Source of the DNA: Delphinella strobiligena
Lineage: Eukaryota > Ascomycota > Dothideomycetes > Dothideales > Dothioraceae
Assembly: GCA_009982845.1 (NCBI GenBank)
Contig: JAADKB010000002.1
Location: forward strand, 620,001 to 684,000
Direction: 5' to 3'
Length of the DNA stretch: 64,000 bases
The notes under the pieces: generated by a model
Told to the model about the DNA's origin: nothing
Seen by the model: only the letters and a program-made list of their open reading frames with translations
Databases searched by the model: none
In this document: one piece after another, positions 21,953 to 32,481 of the stretch
How the letters are laid out: every line of letters starts with the position of its first letter
Numbering within the stretch: the stretch's first letter is position 1
Program-made: the position numbers and the translations under genes

Positions 21953-22659
21953 TTTGTTATTTGATAGTATGTGTGTTTGAGAAGATGTTTGTAAGTTGAG
22001 TGACGATCAGGATGGCCCCGCAACTTGCCACAGACAAAGCGGTCTTATATACTCCCGAGGGGGATATATCATGCTTGCTTTTCCTCGGAAAAGCCAGTAT
22101 TAGTAGTCAGCACCGCAACTGTAAATTGCATGAGTGATGATAAGGTACAGAGGAGTTCACCACAGTTTCACGCGTGCCATGGCGGCTTGATGGAGACCCG
22201 TCTCACTGATCATCAAGCAAAAGAGGGGCAGTCAGAGGCACAACGAGACATGATCCATTGATGCGGCAGCTGCAGAGTACCTTAGTATCCCTGCATAAGA
22301 GCCTCGAATTAATTATCGTTTGAATCGAATCATACACGAAATGTGAATATAGGCTACCATTCTTATCATCACTTCTCAATGACAGATGAATGTTCACACT
22401 GGTTTGTTGGTGGTCGCGTGAAGGTGCAAGAAGTGCAAGCAGATTCTACGCCGGCACGTGACGTGACGCTGAAAGTTCGCTAAGATGCACGGACTTGACA
22501 CAACACATGTGAGCAGAGAATCTTGACTTCTTCAATAATCTGTGAGAGACACTTTGAGATTTACGCCGACAATCCTCCAAGTCCCAGTCTCCCGTCAGGT
22601 TAGCATTGCGCCAGTCAGATACGGTCAACAATCGAATTAACACAATCGCGCAGCACAAC
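21953..22659. promoter_or_regulatory. Divergent intergenic region, Gfa-like gene / RACK1 gene
   Basis: This 707-bp gap holds two divergent promoters; the RACK1 side should be a strong one, as in other eukaryotes. I see no further gene and no clear element. Confidence 0.35.
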
Positions 22660-23986
22660 ATGGCCGAGCAACTCGTTCTTCGCGGCACCCTTGAGGGCCA
22701 CTCCGGCTGGGTCACCTCCCTGGCTACCTCCCTGGAGAAGTGAGCAAAGATGGATACGCACAATTGAGAAAGAGAGATGGACTAATCGGTTCATTCAAGT
22801 CCCAACATGCTCCTGTCCGGATCGCGCGACAAGTCCCTCATCATCTGGAACTTGACCCGCGACGAGACCAGCTACGGCTACCCCAAGCGCAGCCTCCACG
22901 GTCACTCCCACATTGTCTCCGACTGCGTACGTTGAACCTGCTGCATGATGATGATGATGAGAAGAAGACGAAGAGAGAAAAAAAAAAACACAAATCTGGA
23001 GGAAGGCGAACAAGTCTGACGGATTTTCATTGCAGGTTATCTCCTCTGACGGTGCCTACGCTCTCTCCGCCTCCTGGGACAAGACTCTCCGTCTGTGGGA
23101 GCTCTCCACCGGCCAGACCACCCGCCGTTTCGTCGGACACACCAACGATGTCCTCTCCGTCTCTTTCTCCGCCGACAACAGGCAGATCGTTTCCGGATCT
23201 CGCGACAGGACCATCAAGCTGTGGAACACCCTCGGCGACTGCAAGTACACCATCACCGACAAGGGACACACCGAGTGGGTCTCCTGCGTGAGGTTCTCCC
23301 CTAACCCTCAGAACCCCGTCATCGTCTCCGCTGGTTGGGACAAGATGGTCAAGGTACGTACCTGCAAAGCCCGTTCCCGTGAGCGTGAGATTTCCAAAAT
23401 CAAAGGATGTTTTGCAACCTTATGTATTTGCTACTTCAGAGCTTCGTGCTATGAGACAACCCATCACCAATTTGCCCTGATAATTTTCTGGAAATTTCAT
23501 GCTTAGCGGGAACTGCAATCAAAGATTCAGTCGAGCAAAAACGCTAACAGCAATGTCCAGGTTTGGGAACTCGCCACCTGCCGCATCCAGACCGACCACA
23601 TTGGTCACACCGGTTACATCAACACCGTCACCATCTCCCCCGACGGATCCCTCTGCGCTTCCGGTGGCAAGGACGGAACCACCATGCTCTGGGACCTCAA
23701 CGAGAGCAAGCACCTCTACTCTCTCCAAGCCGGTGACGAGATCCACGCCCTAGTCTTCTCACCAAACCGCTACTGGCTGTGCGCTGCCACCGCCAGCTCC
23801 ATCATCATCTTCGATCTTGAGAAGAAGTCCAAGGTTGACGAGCTCAAGCCCGAGTACCTCGAGGTTGGCAAGAAGAGCCGCGAGCCAGAGTGTGTCTCGC
23901 TCGCCTGGAGCGCCGATGGCCAGACTCTGTTCGCTGGTTACACTGACAACAAGATCCGTGCCTGGGGTGTCATGTCGAGGGCATAA
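22660..23986 (+). CDS. cpc2: RACK1/Cpc2/Asc1 ribosome-associated WD40 protein
   Basis: Four exons (22660-22739, 22800-22926, 23036-23353, 23561-23986) encode 316 residues, the standard RACK1 length. The protein is a seven-bladed WD40 propeller on the 40S subunit near the mRNA exit, acting in translation control, general amino-acid control and kinase scaffolding. It starts MAEQLVLRGTLEGHSGWVTS; the blades end in WNLTRDE, WELSTGQ, WNTLGDC, WELATC, WDLNESK and so on, and VSGSRDRTIKLW is diagnostic. The introns are 60, 109 and 207 bp. The last is unusually long for this window and contains a C/D-box snoRNA candidate, as in yeast ASC1. Codon use is strongly biased to C-ending codons, as expected for a highly expressed gene. 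Confidence 0.97.
23391..23494 (+). ncRNA. Intronic C/D-box snoRNA candidate, snR24/U24-like
   Basis: This lies inside intron 3 of the RACK1 gene. The element ATTTGCTACTTCAGAG contains a 10-base complement (ATTTGCTACT) to the conserved LSU rRNA sequence AGTAGCAAAT and resembles the first guide of yeast snR24. It is followed by a C'-like ATGAGA, a second guide-like CATCACCAA, and a D box CTGA at 23477-23480. A C-like AGGATGT lies upstream near 23404. The flanks form a terminal stem: TTTCCAAAAT (23391-23400) pairs with ATTTT, a CU bulge and GGAAA (to 23494). In yeast, snR24 sits in an intron of ASC1, the RACK1 gene, so host and guest agree. The C box is degenerate and the second guide is only partly like U24. 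Confidence 0.68.
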
Positions 23987-24675
23987 ACGCCTTCAGCTCC
24001 GAGATCTTGAGGTCTGAGGATTGATGGGGATGAGTCAGGACAAGAAACGCAATGCGATGCTGCATGAAAAAGGGCTGGCGTGTCGTGCGTTTGGAGGGCG
24101 ATTTCCTATCCATAGGCAAGCAAAAAGGGAATGCAATGCTACATAACCAGGAAGTTTTTTTCTCCCTTTCTGCAGTTAATCGGCGTCAGAGAAAAGAAAA
24201 TCCTCCTTGTATTTTTTTATTTTCGTAGACGCTTCCGCCGCCGCCCGTACAAGGTGTCTCGCCTGCCAGATAGCATTCCCGCGAAACATCAAAAACTTTT
24301 CTCAAATTGTATTTTCTTTCCATTGATTTTGTTATTTCTGCTTTGCATTGACGACGTGCTGTAGGTGAGGTGCCTACCCTACGAGTAGGGTAGGCAGAAG
24401 TGAGCCTGTCACATTGTAGCCCATCATGTCAAAGCTCAGCTCAGCCTGTCTGTGTCTCCACTCGAACCTCGGCCCACGTACATATCCTTCGGTAACACGC
24501 GCATGAGTACTACCCTCGTATAGTAGTTTACCTCGCCAACCCTCGAGATCAAATCAATCAACTAACAACCTCCCTCTTTCTTCATTGCTCTATCTTCCTT
24601 GCAGTATACTACCTGCCGCAATAAGTGTTCTTATCCAATCCATCCCTCTTTAACCAGCCCGAATCACTCACGACC
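23987..24675. other. Intergenic, RACK1 3' region and isomerase promoter
   Basis: This 689-bp gap has T-rich stretches near 24160-24240, and CCTACCCTACGAGTAGGGTAGG around 24373-24394 forms a near-perfect inverted repeat (CCTACCCTAC / GTAGGGTAGG) that could be a terminator-like hairpin or an operator. I see no gene. Confidence 0.4.
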
Positions 24676-25189
24676 ATGGCGTCCCCAGCCAATGAATACA
24701 AGTACGACTACTTCAACATCACTTTTCCGAAGGAATACGTCGCGTTGGTCGAGATCAATCGGCCTGAGAAATTGAATGCTTTTGTTGAGGAGTGAGTTTT
24801 TTTTTTTTCTTTTTTTGTCTTTCTTCTTTTGTGCATTATTCTCGTATCTTGGAGTATCATCTCGTATCGTGGAGTATCGTGGAGGATTTGAATGTCGCCT
24901 TGTTGTCTTGTCTTTGCCAATACATTTCAAAAGAAAAAGAAGCTCAAGTACCTCCTGTCACTTCTTCTTGTCTACACTCCTCCGAAAGACTAAAAAGGAT
25001 ATCGGGGATGCGAGCAATGGTTGTGAGGCAAGGGTTGTGAGGGGTAAGAGGGAGGCTTACATATCACAGGATGTGGTTGAATATGAAAATCATCTTTGAT
25101 CGGCTTTCAATTGATCCGGATGTTAGATGTGTTGTTCTTACTGGGGCTGGCGAGAGGGCTTTTACTGCTGGGCTTGATGTTAAGGTGGG

Positions 25190-25220
<31 letters not shown>

Positions 25221-26210
25221 GGTTCTGCTTTTGGTTCTTTGCTTTGTTGTGGTCACTTTCTTGCTTGCTGTATGGTTTAGCATTCTGTTAGGATGGCCAG
25301 CTCTGGATCTTCTATCGTTTACTCGCGGAAGTATGGGCTGGTTTCTTGTAACGGCAAGAGGCATGAGTCGAGGCTTATATTGCTCTCAATGTGGTTCTGG
25401 TTTAAGAGGTGGTTTCCTTATTCTTGTATTACTTGCAACTCGATCTTCATCACACAACATCTATCTCCCTACTCCAACACATTTCCGCGCAGGCCTACCA
25501 TCCATAAACAAAGCCATCTAACACCCAACAGTCCGCCTCCGAAAGCGGCATCCTAGCAAGCTCCTCCTCAAAATCCGACGTAGCGCGAGTGCGTACCTCC
25601 CCCCCGCCCCTCTCACTTCCCCATCCTCTAACAAACCCCCTAGACAGCAAACCACATCCGCCGCTACATCCACACCTTCCAATCCTGCATCACCTCCATC
25701 TCCGCCTGCGAAAAACCCGTCCTAGCAATCCTACACGGAATCTCCTACGGCCTAGCCCTAGACATCTCCCTCGCAGCCGACATCCGCCTGTGCGCAGCCA
25801 ACACATCCTTCTCGGTAAAAGAAGTCGACATAGGCCTCGCCGCAGACATCGGCACGCTCTCCCGTCTTCCGCACGCCAATCTGCCTAGCTCGTGGTATAA
25901 AGAGGTCGCCTTGACAGCGCGCGTGTTTGGGGCTGAGGAGGCGATGAGGGTGGGGTTGGTTAATAGGGTGTTTGGGAGTAGGGAGGAGGCGGTTAGGGGG
26001 GGTGTTGAGATGGCGGGGACGATTGCGGCGAAGAGTCCGGTTGCTGTTGTGGGGACTAAGGAGGTGCTGGATTTTAGTCGTGAACATGGTGTTCTGGATG
26101 GCTTGAATTATGTGGCTGTTTGGAATGCGGCGTTTTTGCAGACGGAGGATGTGGGGAGGGCTTTGGAGGGGACGTTGAAGAAGAAGAAGGCTAGGTTTGC
26201 TAAGTTGTGA
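24676..26210 (+). CDS. Peroxisomal dienoyl-CoA isomerase (Ech1/Dci1-like)
   Basis: This 284-residue crotonase-fold enzyme most likely acts as delta(3,5)-delta(2,4)-dienoyl-CoA isomerase in beta-oxidation of unsaturated fatty acids. Exons are 24676-24791, 25070-25184, 25532-25588 and 25644-26210. RAFTAGLDVK forms the CoA/oxyanion-hole region. KEVDIGLAADIGTLSRLPHA matches the Ech1 signature with its acidic catalytic pair, and an aspartate in ALDISLAADIRLC takes the place of the second acid. The C-terminus FAKL ends in a PTS1-type AKL, so I infer peroxisomal import. Introns 1 and 2 are long (278 and 347 bp); intron 2 begins GTGGGG and contains 29 consecutive T. The conserved GGG before the ALD motif reads SYG here. 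Codon use in exon 4 turns GT-rich towards the end. Confidence 0.85.
25192..25220. repeat. T29 homopolymer in intron 2
   Basis: An uninterrupted run of 29 T lies seven bases after the 5' splice site of the second intron of the dienoyl-CoA isomerase gene. Its true length in the genome is uncertain because such runs are prone to slippage and sequencing error. Confidence 0.9.
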
Positions 26211-26494
26211 TGCGTTTGCTGGGGGTTTTGTTCGAGAGTGGTTTTGGGCTTGGTTGGTGGATGGAATGGTTGCCTTATGGGAGAGGGTTGTGTGATGCTT
26301 TCTTCTCATTTGATTGAGTGGGGTATATAGCCAGCCATGCATGGTCTTCTCTCCTCTTTTGGGCCTGTGATCTAAATGGCTTCGTTTTTGCAGTCAGTGG
26401 TATCCGGCACCCTGTCCACCAAGTCTAGTTTCTGCCAGCGCACTCCCGACTCGATGTATACAAAACGCCATCATCCTGTCAATGGTTCAATCAA

Positions 26495-27836
26495 TCAGGC
26501 CTTGTTAACCCTCCTCAAGGCCTCGGAACTATTCTCCACTCCCTCTTCGAAACCAATGCCCCTGGCCAAACTGACAGCCTCCCTGTACCTCTTCCTCGCA
26601 CCCTCGAGATCACCTCCCATCTCAGCGAATTCGCCAAGATTATGCAGGGCGACAGCGCAGGCGAAATCGCACTCTTCGTCTCTAACAGGGGGTTTGATGT
26701 CGGCGGCGACATCGAGGGCTTTCTGGGCCCATTGCGTTGCGTTTGCTACCAGGGCGCTGCGGGTGGGTGGGGCTTCACCGGCGGCGATCAAGGAGGGGGG
26801 TGGGTTTTGCTGGGCCAGTGAGATGGAGAGGTTGTTCATTAGGGTGATTGAGCGGCAGTCTTCGAGGGGTTTTAGGGAGAGGGCTTGGAGGAAGAGTGGG
26901 GTGCTGAGGTAGTGTTTTTCTTGAGCTTCGTAGTTGTGTGCGAGAGCTGTTGGGTGGATTGTTAGTATGCTGATTATCATTTCTGAGGCAGATGTGGGGA
27001 ATATCGATACCTTCGAGACTGGCGCCAATCTCGTCATCGCTCATCCACTCGCCTTCTTCTTCCACTTTGACTTTCTCCGTGTCTCGTCTTTGCTTCTCCC
27101 GTAGTGTCGTCTCGACGGCCCACACCAGTCTCTCCTCGGCCGTCTTGGGATCGTGGATGTATTCGTTGCTGTATAGCTCTCCCAGCTTGATAGATGTGGC
27201 AATGGCCGTCTTCAGCACTCTGGTCCTCTTTTCCTTGTTCCTCTCCAATCCACCGAGCGTCTCCAGCCACTGCAGTATATCTCTCTTCAAGATCTCCAAG
27301 ACCTCGATTGCCTTGGGGAAGTTGTTGATCTTCTCCATCAGAGCAGCGACTTGAATCTTGACACCGATGATTTCATCCGAAAAAGGATCCATGCCCAGCT
27401 CGTTGGCGACTTCGAGAGCTTGTTTGTAGTATTTGAGGGCTTCTTTAGGCTGGAGATCGGTGTTGGTAAAGTACAAGGCGCGACGCAGTTTTTGAGCGAC
27501 GGGCTCAGGGTATTTGTGAAACGAGGCAATGATGTAGGATTGGTAGAGATAATTGGCGTAGACTATGCAGCCCGAGGCGAAGATGATACATGCTGCTGCC
27601 AGGGAGACTTGGTAGGGATGGCGACGGTAAAGCTCCTTTGCTCGTGTTGAAAAGGAATCTTGACTCGAAAAGTGTCGGCGTCCGTGTTGTTGTCTGAGAG
27701 GCTGCAGGCGGGAGTGTGGTCGTATTTGCGGTCGATTTGATTGTCTTGAGATGGTATTGAGGCATCTCCTGCCGCTGATGTTGGCAGGGGAGGAGATGTT
27801 TCCACGCACCACCTTTGCTACCGGTGACCGAAACAT
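26495..27836 (-). CDS. Mgr3-like mitochondrial inner-membrane TPR protein
   Basis: Two exons (27011-27836 and 26495-26946, intron 64 bp with a CTAAC branch) encode 425 residues. The ATG at 27836 starts a basic, Ser/Arg-rich presequence (RRCLNTISRQSNRPQIRPHS... RRHFSSQDSF), followed by one transmembrane helix near residues 74-97 (VSLAAACIIFASGCIVYANY). The rest is made of TPR-like helices: PKEALKYYKQALEVANELGM, FPKAIEVLEILKRD and, at the C-terminus, LHNLGEFAEMGGDLEGARKRY. This order matches Mgr3, which helps the i-AAA protease Yme1 recognise substrates in the inner membrane. The family call is from memory of the layout and the first TPR; other mitochondrial TPR proteins are possible. It is convergent with the isomerase gene and divergent from the SRAP gene. 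Confidence 0.7.
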
Positions 27837-28108
27837 GTTTTTATATTCGATGGAGAAATGTGACGATATAAATAAATAAAAGCGTGTGGGCGACGGAATC
27901 ACTGCTCGACACTGATAGAGCTTCGATACCGTAGGGCTGACATAGAAATTCCACCCGACCCTTGCACCGCGCCCGCCTTCTCCGCGTTGACATCATCGAT
28001 AAACGCTGTGTATAGTACCGTATTATTTTATTCATCTACATTTATCAACAACTCTACAAGACTAAACCAAGCACATCCATCACCACTGACTGCAAACCAA
28101 CCATCATC

Positions 28109-29436
28109 ATGTGTGGCCGGTATGCCATGTCATTCGTATGTTCCCATTGCGAAACATCCACCTCTATATACTAATCGTCACCGACCAGCGCCCCTCGATG
28201 GCTCGTAGGAGACTGCAGGACGAGAATATGCCTGTAGATGATGCTCCGGATGACGACGATGACAGAATCAGACAGAGTTATAATTTCGCCCCGGGTTACC
28301 ATGGTCTGGTTTATCGTGCTGAAGTGCCAGATCATGTTGCCCATGATGAGCAGCAACAAGATAATGAAAAATGTCCATCTGCTGTCGACGGTGCTTCAAC
28401 TCGCGAAACCAGATACAAGCTTCAAGCCATGAAGTGGGGTCTGATTCCTTTTTGGACAAAGCGTGCTCCCGACTATGGCAGCCAGCTCAAGACGATCAAT
28501 TGTCGCGACGACTCGCTCGCCCAAGCCCGCGGCATGTGGAACACGATGAAGCAAAAGAAGCGCTGCATAATCATTGCCGAAGGCTTCTACGAATGGCTCA
28601 AGAAGAACAACGGCAGGGACAAGATCCCACACTTTGTCAAGAGAAAGGATGGACAGCTCATGTGCTTTGCCGGCTTGTGGGACTGCGTTAAATACGAAGG
28701 ACAAGAAGAGAAACTGTACACTTACACCATAATCACCACAGACTCCAACAAACAGCTCAACTTCCTCCACGACCGCATGCCCGTCATTCTCGACAACGGC
28801 TCCGACGCCATGAATACCTGGCTCGACCCCACCCGCGACCAATGGTCCAAGGGATTGCAGAGCTTGCTGAAGCCCTACACCGCTGATCTCGAATGCTATC
28901 CAGTTGACAGGGCTGTCGGAAAGGTCGGAAACAACTCTCCCACTTTCGTCGTCCCCATTGACAGCAAGGAAAACAAGAAGAATATTGCAAACTTCTTTAA
29001 TAACCAAAAGACCCCCAAGAAAGAGCCGACCGAACATAGAGGCACTGATCCAAATCTCGAATCCACCGAAGACAACGCTCCTCTACCAAAGCCGGTGAAT
29101 GAGCCCGTAGAAGCTCTTGTCAAATCCGAAGTCCCACACGACCAAGACGCCGCCGATATAGACGCCCCGCCTCTCAAAGACATATCCAAGGCGGTGAAGC
29201 GGCACGCCTCCGACGACGAGGACGGCCCCGATATTGAAACCCCGCCAAACAAGGCTCAAAAGCTCGATCCACATGATCAAGACGGCGAGAAACCGCATCT
29301 GAAGAGTCCGGAAAGAAAGCCGTCTCTCACAAGAAGGACACGGAGTGCTGTTTCCAACAATTCGGCCGCGAAGACTCCTTCGAAATCACTTGCCGCCGAT
29401 GGCACCAGAAAAATAACCTCTTTCTTTGCCAAGTGA
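28109..29436 (+). CDS. SRAP/HMCES abasic-site DNA shield protein
   Basis: Two exons (28109-28135 and 28189-29436, intron 53 bp) encode 424 residues. After removal of Met1, Cys2 of MCGRYAMSF is the catalytic residue that forms a thiazolidine crosslink with abasic sites in single-stranded DNA. Other SRAP hallmarks are present: YNFAPGY, MKWGLIPFW, KTINCRDD, IIAEGFYEW with its glutamate, and LHDRMPVIL with its histidine. From about residue 265 the tail is disordered and charged and ends RKITSFFAK, a PCNA-interacting-peptide-like motif (hydrophobic then FF) missing the usual leading Gln. Start choice is unambiguous because Cys must follow Met1. The 272-bp gap to the Mgr3-like gene must serve both promoters. 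Confidence 0.93.
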
Positions 29437-32400
29437 TGACCACCCAATCGCCCTGCACTATATGCGCTGAGAATCCTTCTCCATTTCCATCACACCAACA
29501 GTCGCTGAAAGCGCCATTGGTTGCCTTTTTAGTCATTACTGTCGCCTGCACAGCTGCAAAATATCACCGAAACCCAAACGGACGATCCTTGTTGCTCAGA
29601 ATCCCTGTGTCACTCGACAGCCCCTTACCATTACGCGTGACAGCTTCCGTTTCGGCAAATTACAGTACTCACCTTGCTGCCCAAAGGAGAAATTCTGAAT
29701 CCCCTTCGCCCGACAATCTCTGCCGCGACCTCCTGAAGAATCTTCTTCGTCTATCCTTTCTCAACTTGATTGCGGTACCGCTGCAGTGGTAGTGACCATG
29801 TCATGGAGGGGCAGAGGGGCGCTGGCGCGTCTTCTAGCTCCACCTCAGTGGCGAATAGCGACCAACACAGCGACTACTACCCGGCCAGGCCTCTGACGAT
29901 TGCCATTGTGCATCAATCTGCCAGCAAATCTGCCAGACAAGTCATCTGACATGCTCAGCATGCAGTTCGCATAGTTTCTCCACCCCGCCCGGATTGAAGA
30001 AGCTTCAGTTTTACTGTGTATCGGTCGGAAACAAAGGACATGAAGTCGGTCGGGGGTTCGGCCCGGAACTGATAATAAGCATATTTCCGTAAATTGCAAA
30101 TGGCTACGCTACGCTACGCTACACTACGCTACACTACGCCACAGCCTTGAGCTTTTGACGTGAACTCCGAGATTGCAGTGAACCATGGAAGATCTCTCTT
30201 CTTCTCACGTGGCAGCCCATATCTGGAGCCGTACCACGCTAACCCACCATTCATCTAATTACCGCGCCATGTTAATGACACCTGAAGCGTGCGCAAGTGA
30301 CTGACTCGACCAACACTGGCACCAACTCGGCCTCGCGTTTAGACTTTAGACCAGCTCACTACTCGTATAACATAGGTAGATTCGTGTCATGTTCGAGCAA
30401 AAGCCTTGACAGCTTTGTGCCTCTGTTTGAGCATGCGGCCGGGGTGCAAGAGCGGCACTGTCGGAAGATCGCGGCACATTTGGCAGATCGCGGCAAGGCC
30501 ATGCCGTCCCGCGATGATGCCATCATGCTACATTGTACCTTACTCCTCCTTGATTTGTTAATCTGGCGAGGCTAGACGTGCATACCATGGCATATATTGC
30601 TATACATGTAACCCTCCCGTTCTCCATCCTCTCATGTCTCCATAAATCATCCATGTGCCGATTGCTGCGATTGTGACATGCCGTCGTTAAGGTACTCGTA
30701 CTTCTATACGGGTTCGCGCAGAGGCCTGTTCGCTTGACTCGTCTTCGAGCTTTGTTGCAGTCATGGTCATGGCATGGTGCAGGGCACGTGGCCACGATTT
30801 ACGATACTGCATTTACTTGTTATTATCATTGTATAGATCTTCCGTAGTAATCCTATAAGGTATGTCTGTATATTGGCTTGCTATTTGTAATGCAGTAGCG
30901 GGATACAAGCGAGTCACATATTCTCCACCTGTACAATTACAGAGCAGCCTCTGCGACATGGTTGCGAAAAGGCAGCACAACAACCTGCATCATACAAGCA
31001 CTTGCCTGATTGGTTTGGACTTGCGAGGCAGACCAAGGTACTTTACATGCGCCACTTTCTCCACTCATCTTTGACCTAGCTCCAGAGGATCTGGAAAATC
31101 GCCATGTGCCGCTAATTAAAGCTCCATGTCAATGCGAATCATCTGGTTGTCTGCTTCCGAGACCGGATCGTCTGAGTGGCTGTCACGGGCTGTGCATTGT
31201 CCTTTTATTAGTGTCTACCTCTTCAACAGCTAAGGCCCACGGTATTTGCATTCTCCTGTCTTTTACGGACGCTACCGGACGTCGCCGCAGTGTGTATGCA
31301 TCATACCTTGGCATATGACATGCAGGGCACATGGCTACCATGCATGATGTTTCGTCACCATCGTTTACATATACATGAGTGCAATTGTCTTCTCTGCATC
31401 GCCGTTGAGTCGAAGTTGAGGCTCAAAGCTTTTAGATCAACGGAAACATGCGAATCGACACAATTTACTTTTATATCATCTATTCGATAGGACTGAAACA
31501 GAATGCCTGCAGCTACCTCCGTCTGTATTTGGGAATCAGGATTTATGCTGCACACATGTCTTGGGACCCAAAAATACATCGCTTCCAGACCACCTCGAGG
31601 AATAGATGCTGACAGATGAAACTGTAAGGTACTGTTCGGCCAGGTCGCTCTGCGACTAGCCCCCACCCACACGTCGGCAACTATGGAACTCCGATCGTAC
31701 CTTGTAGCGTGTTGGTAAATTGTACAAGGCGCAAAGGGGCCTGCATGAGGGGGACGATCATCAGAGAATCTGCCGCGGACGATCGTTTCAGAGCTCCTCT
31801 CGAATGCCATCACCAACACCTGCACAGAAAAAGACGGGCTAAACTTGACGTATACTTCTTGCCCTCGCGAAGCTATTTCTTGTGACCCTGCACGCGGCCA
31901 TGTGCGCCCTTGGACCCTAAGACGATTTGCTATCCAGCCGGTGCACGGTCTCGTCGTTCGTGTCGTCCGTTCGCCTCTTGGTACCTACCTTGGCTGTGTA
32001 GGCTTTCGAGACCCTACCTATGCTTCTCCGATTCTTCGCTCTTACCGCCATCTTCGCAAATCGCTCGATGGTCGTGTGTCATCAGATCTCGAGACCCTGA
32101 TTGATCTTCATTGGCGAGACTGGGTAGATTTCATGTGCAAGACCACGCCTCCGTCGTGAGGTTTACATGGAAAGGTCCCAGTACAGTGGCTCCGAATGCG
32201 TTTTAATATGAGCGGCGCCATTCACTAGATCACGGTCGTTTTCTTCATCCACACTCTTACCTGTCATGAACAGTTCGTTCTTCTTACATAACTCCGCCCA
32301 TTCTTCCCCAACCCATACAGCAACCAGCACCCATTTCTATTGTCATTGTCATCATTATTATTATCATCATCATCGTTATCAGCATCATACTGCACAATAG

Positions 32401-32481
32401 CCTACGTGACATATACGAGCACTGCCGCTGTTTGACACATCAGCCTCAGCGGGGCACAAACTGGGGTGACAAGGCTTCGCC
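29437..32481. other. Gene-poor 3-kb intergenic region
   Basis: This is the longest gap in the window, between the SRAP gene and the three-domain fusion gene. Short open frames on both strands show no domain, no signal and no splice-joined continuation. The visible structures are a CTACG/CTACA pentamer run near 30105-30140 and an ATTATTATTATC/CATCATCATC stretch near 32350-32375, about 110 bp upstream of the fusion gene. No tRNA-like A and B boxes were found. Confidence 0.45.
30103..30140. repeat. Short pentanucleotide tandem run
   Basis: The sequence GCTACGCTACGCTACGCTAC continues as ACTACGCTACACTACGC, giving about seven copies of a CTACG/CTACA unit. It lies in the long intergenic gap with no gene nearby. 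Confidence 0.85.

Noticed and set aside
25589..25888. Pro/His/Arg-rich frame overlapping the isomerase gene
   Set aside because: It is a shadow of exon 4 of the isomerase in another frame.
31355..31825. 156-codon minus-strand open frame in the 3-kb gap
   Set aside because: Composition is Cys/His/Arg-rich as in random frames and no family is recognisable.
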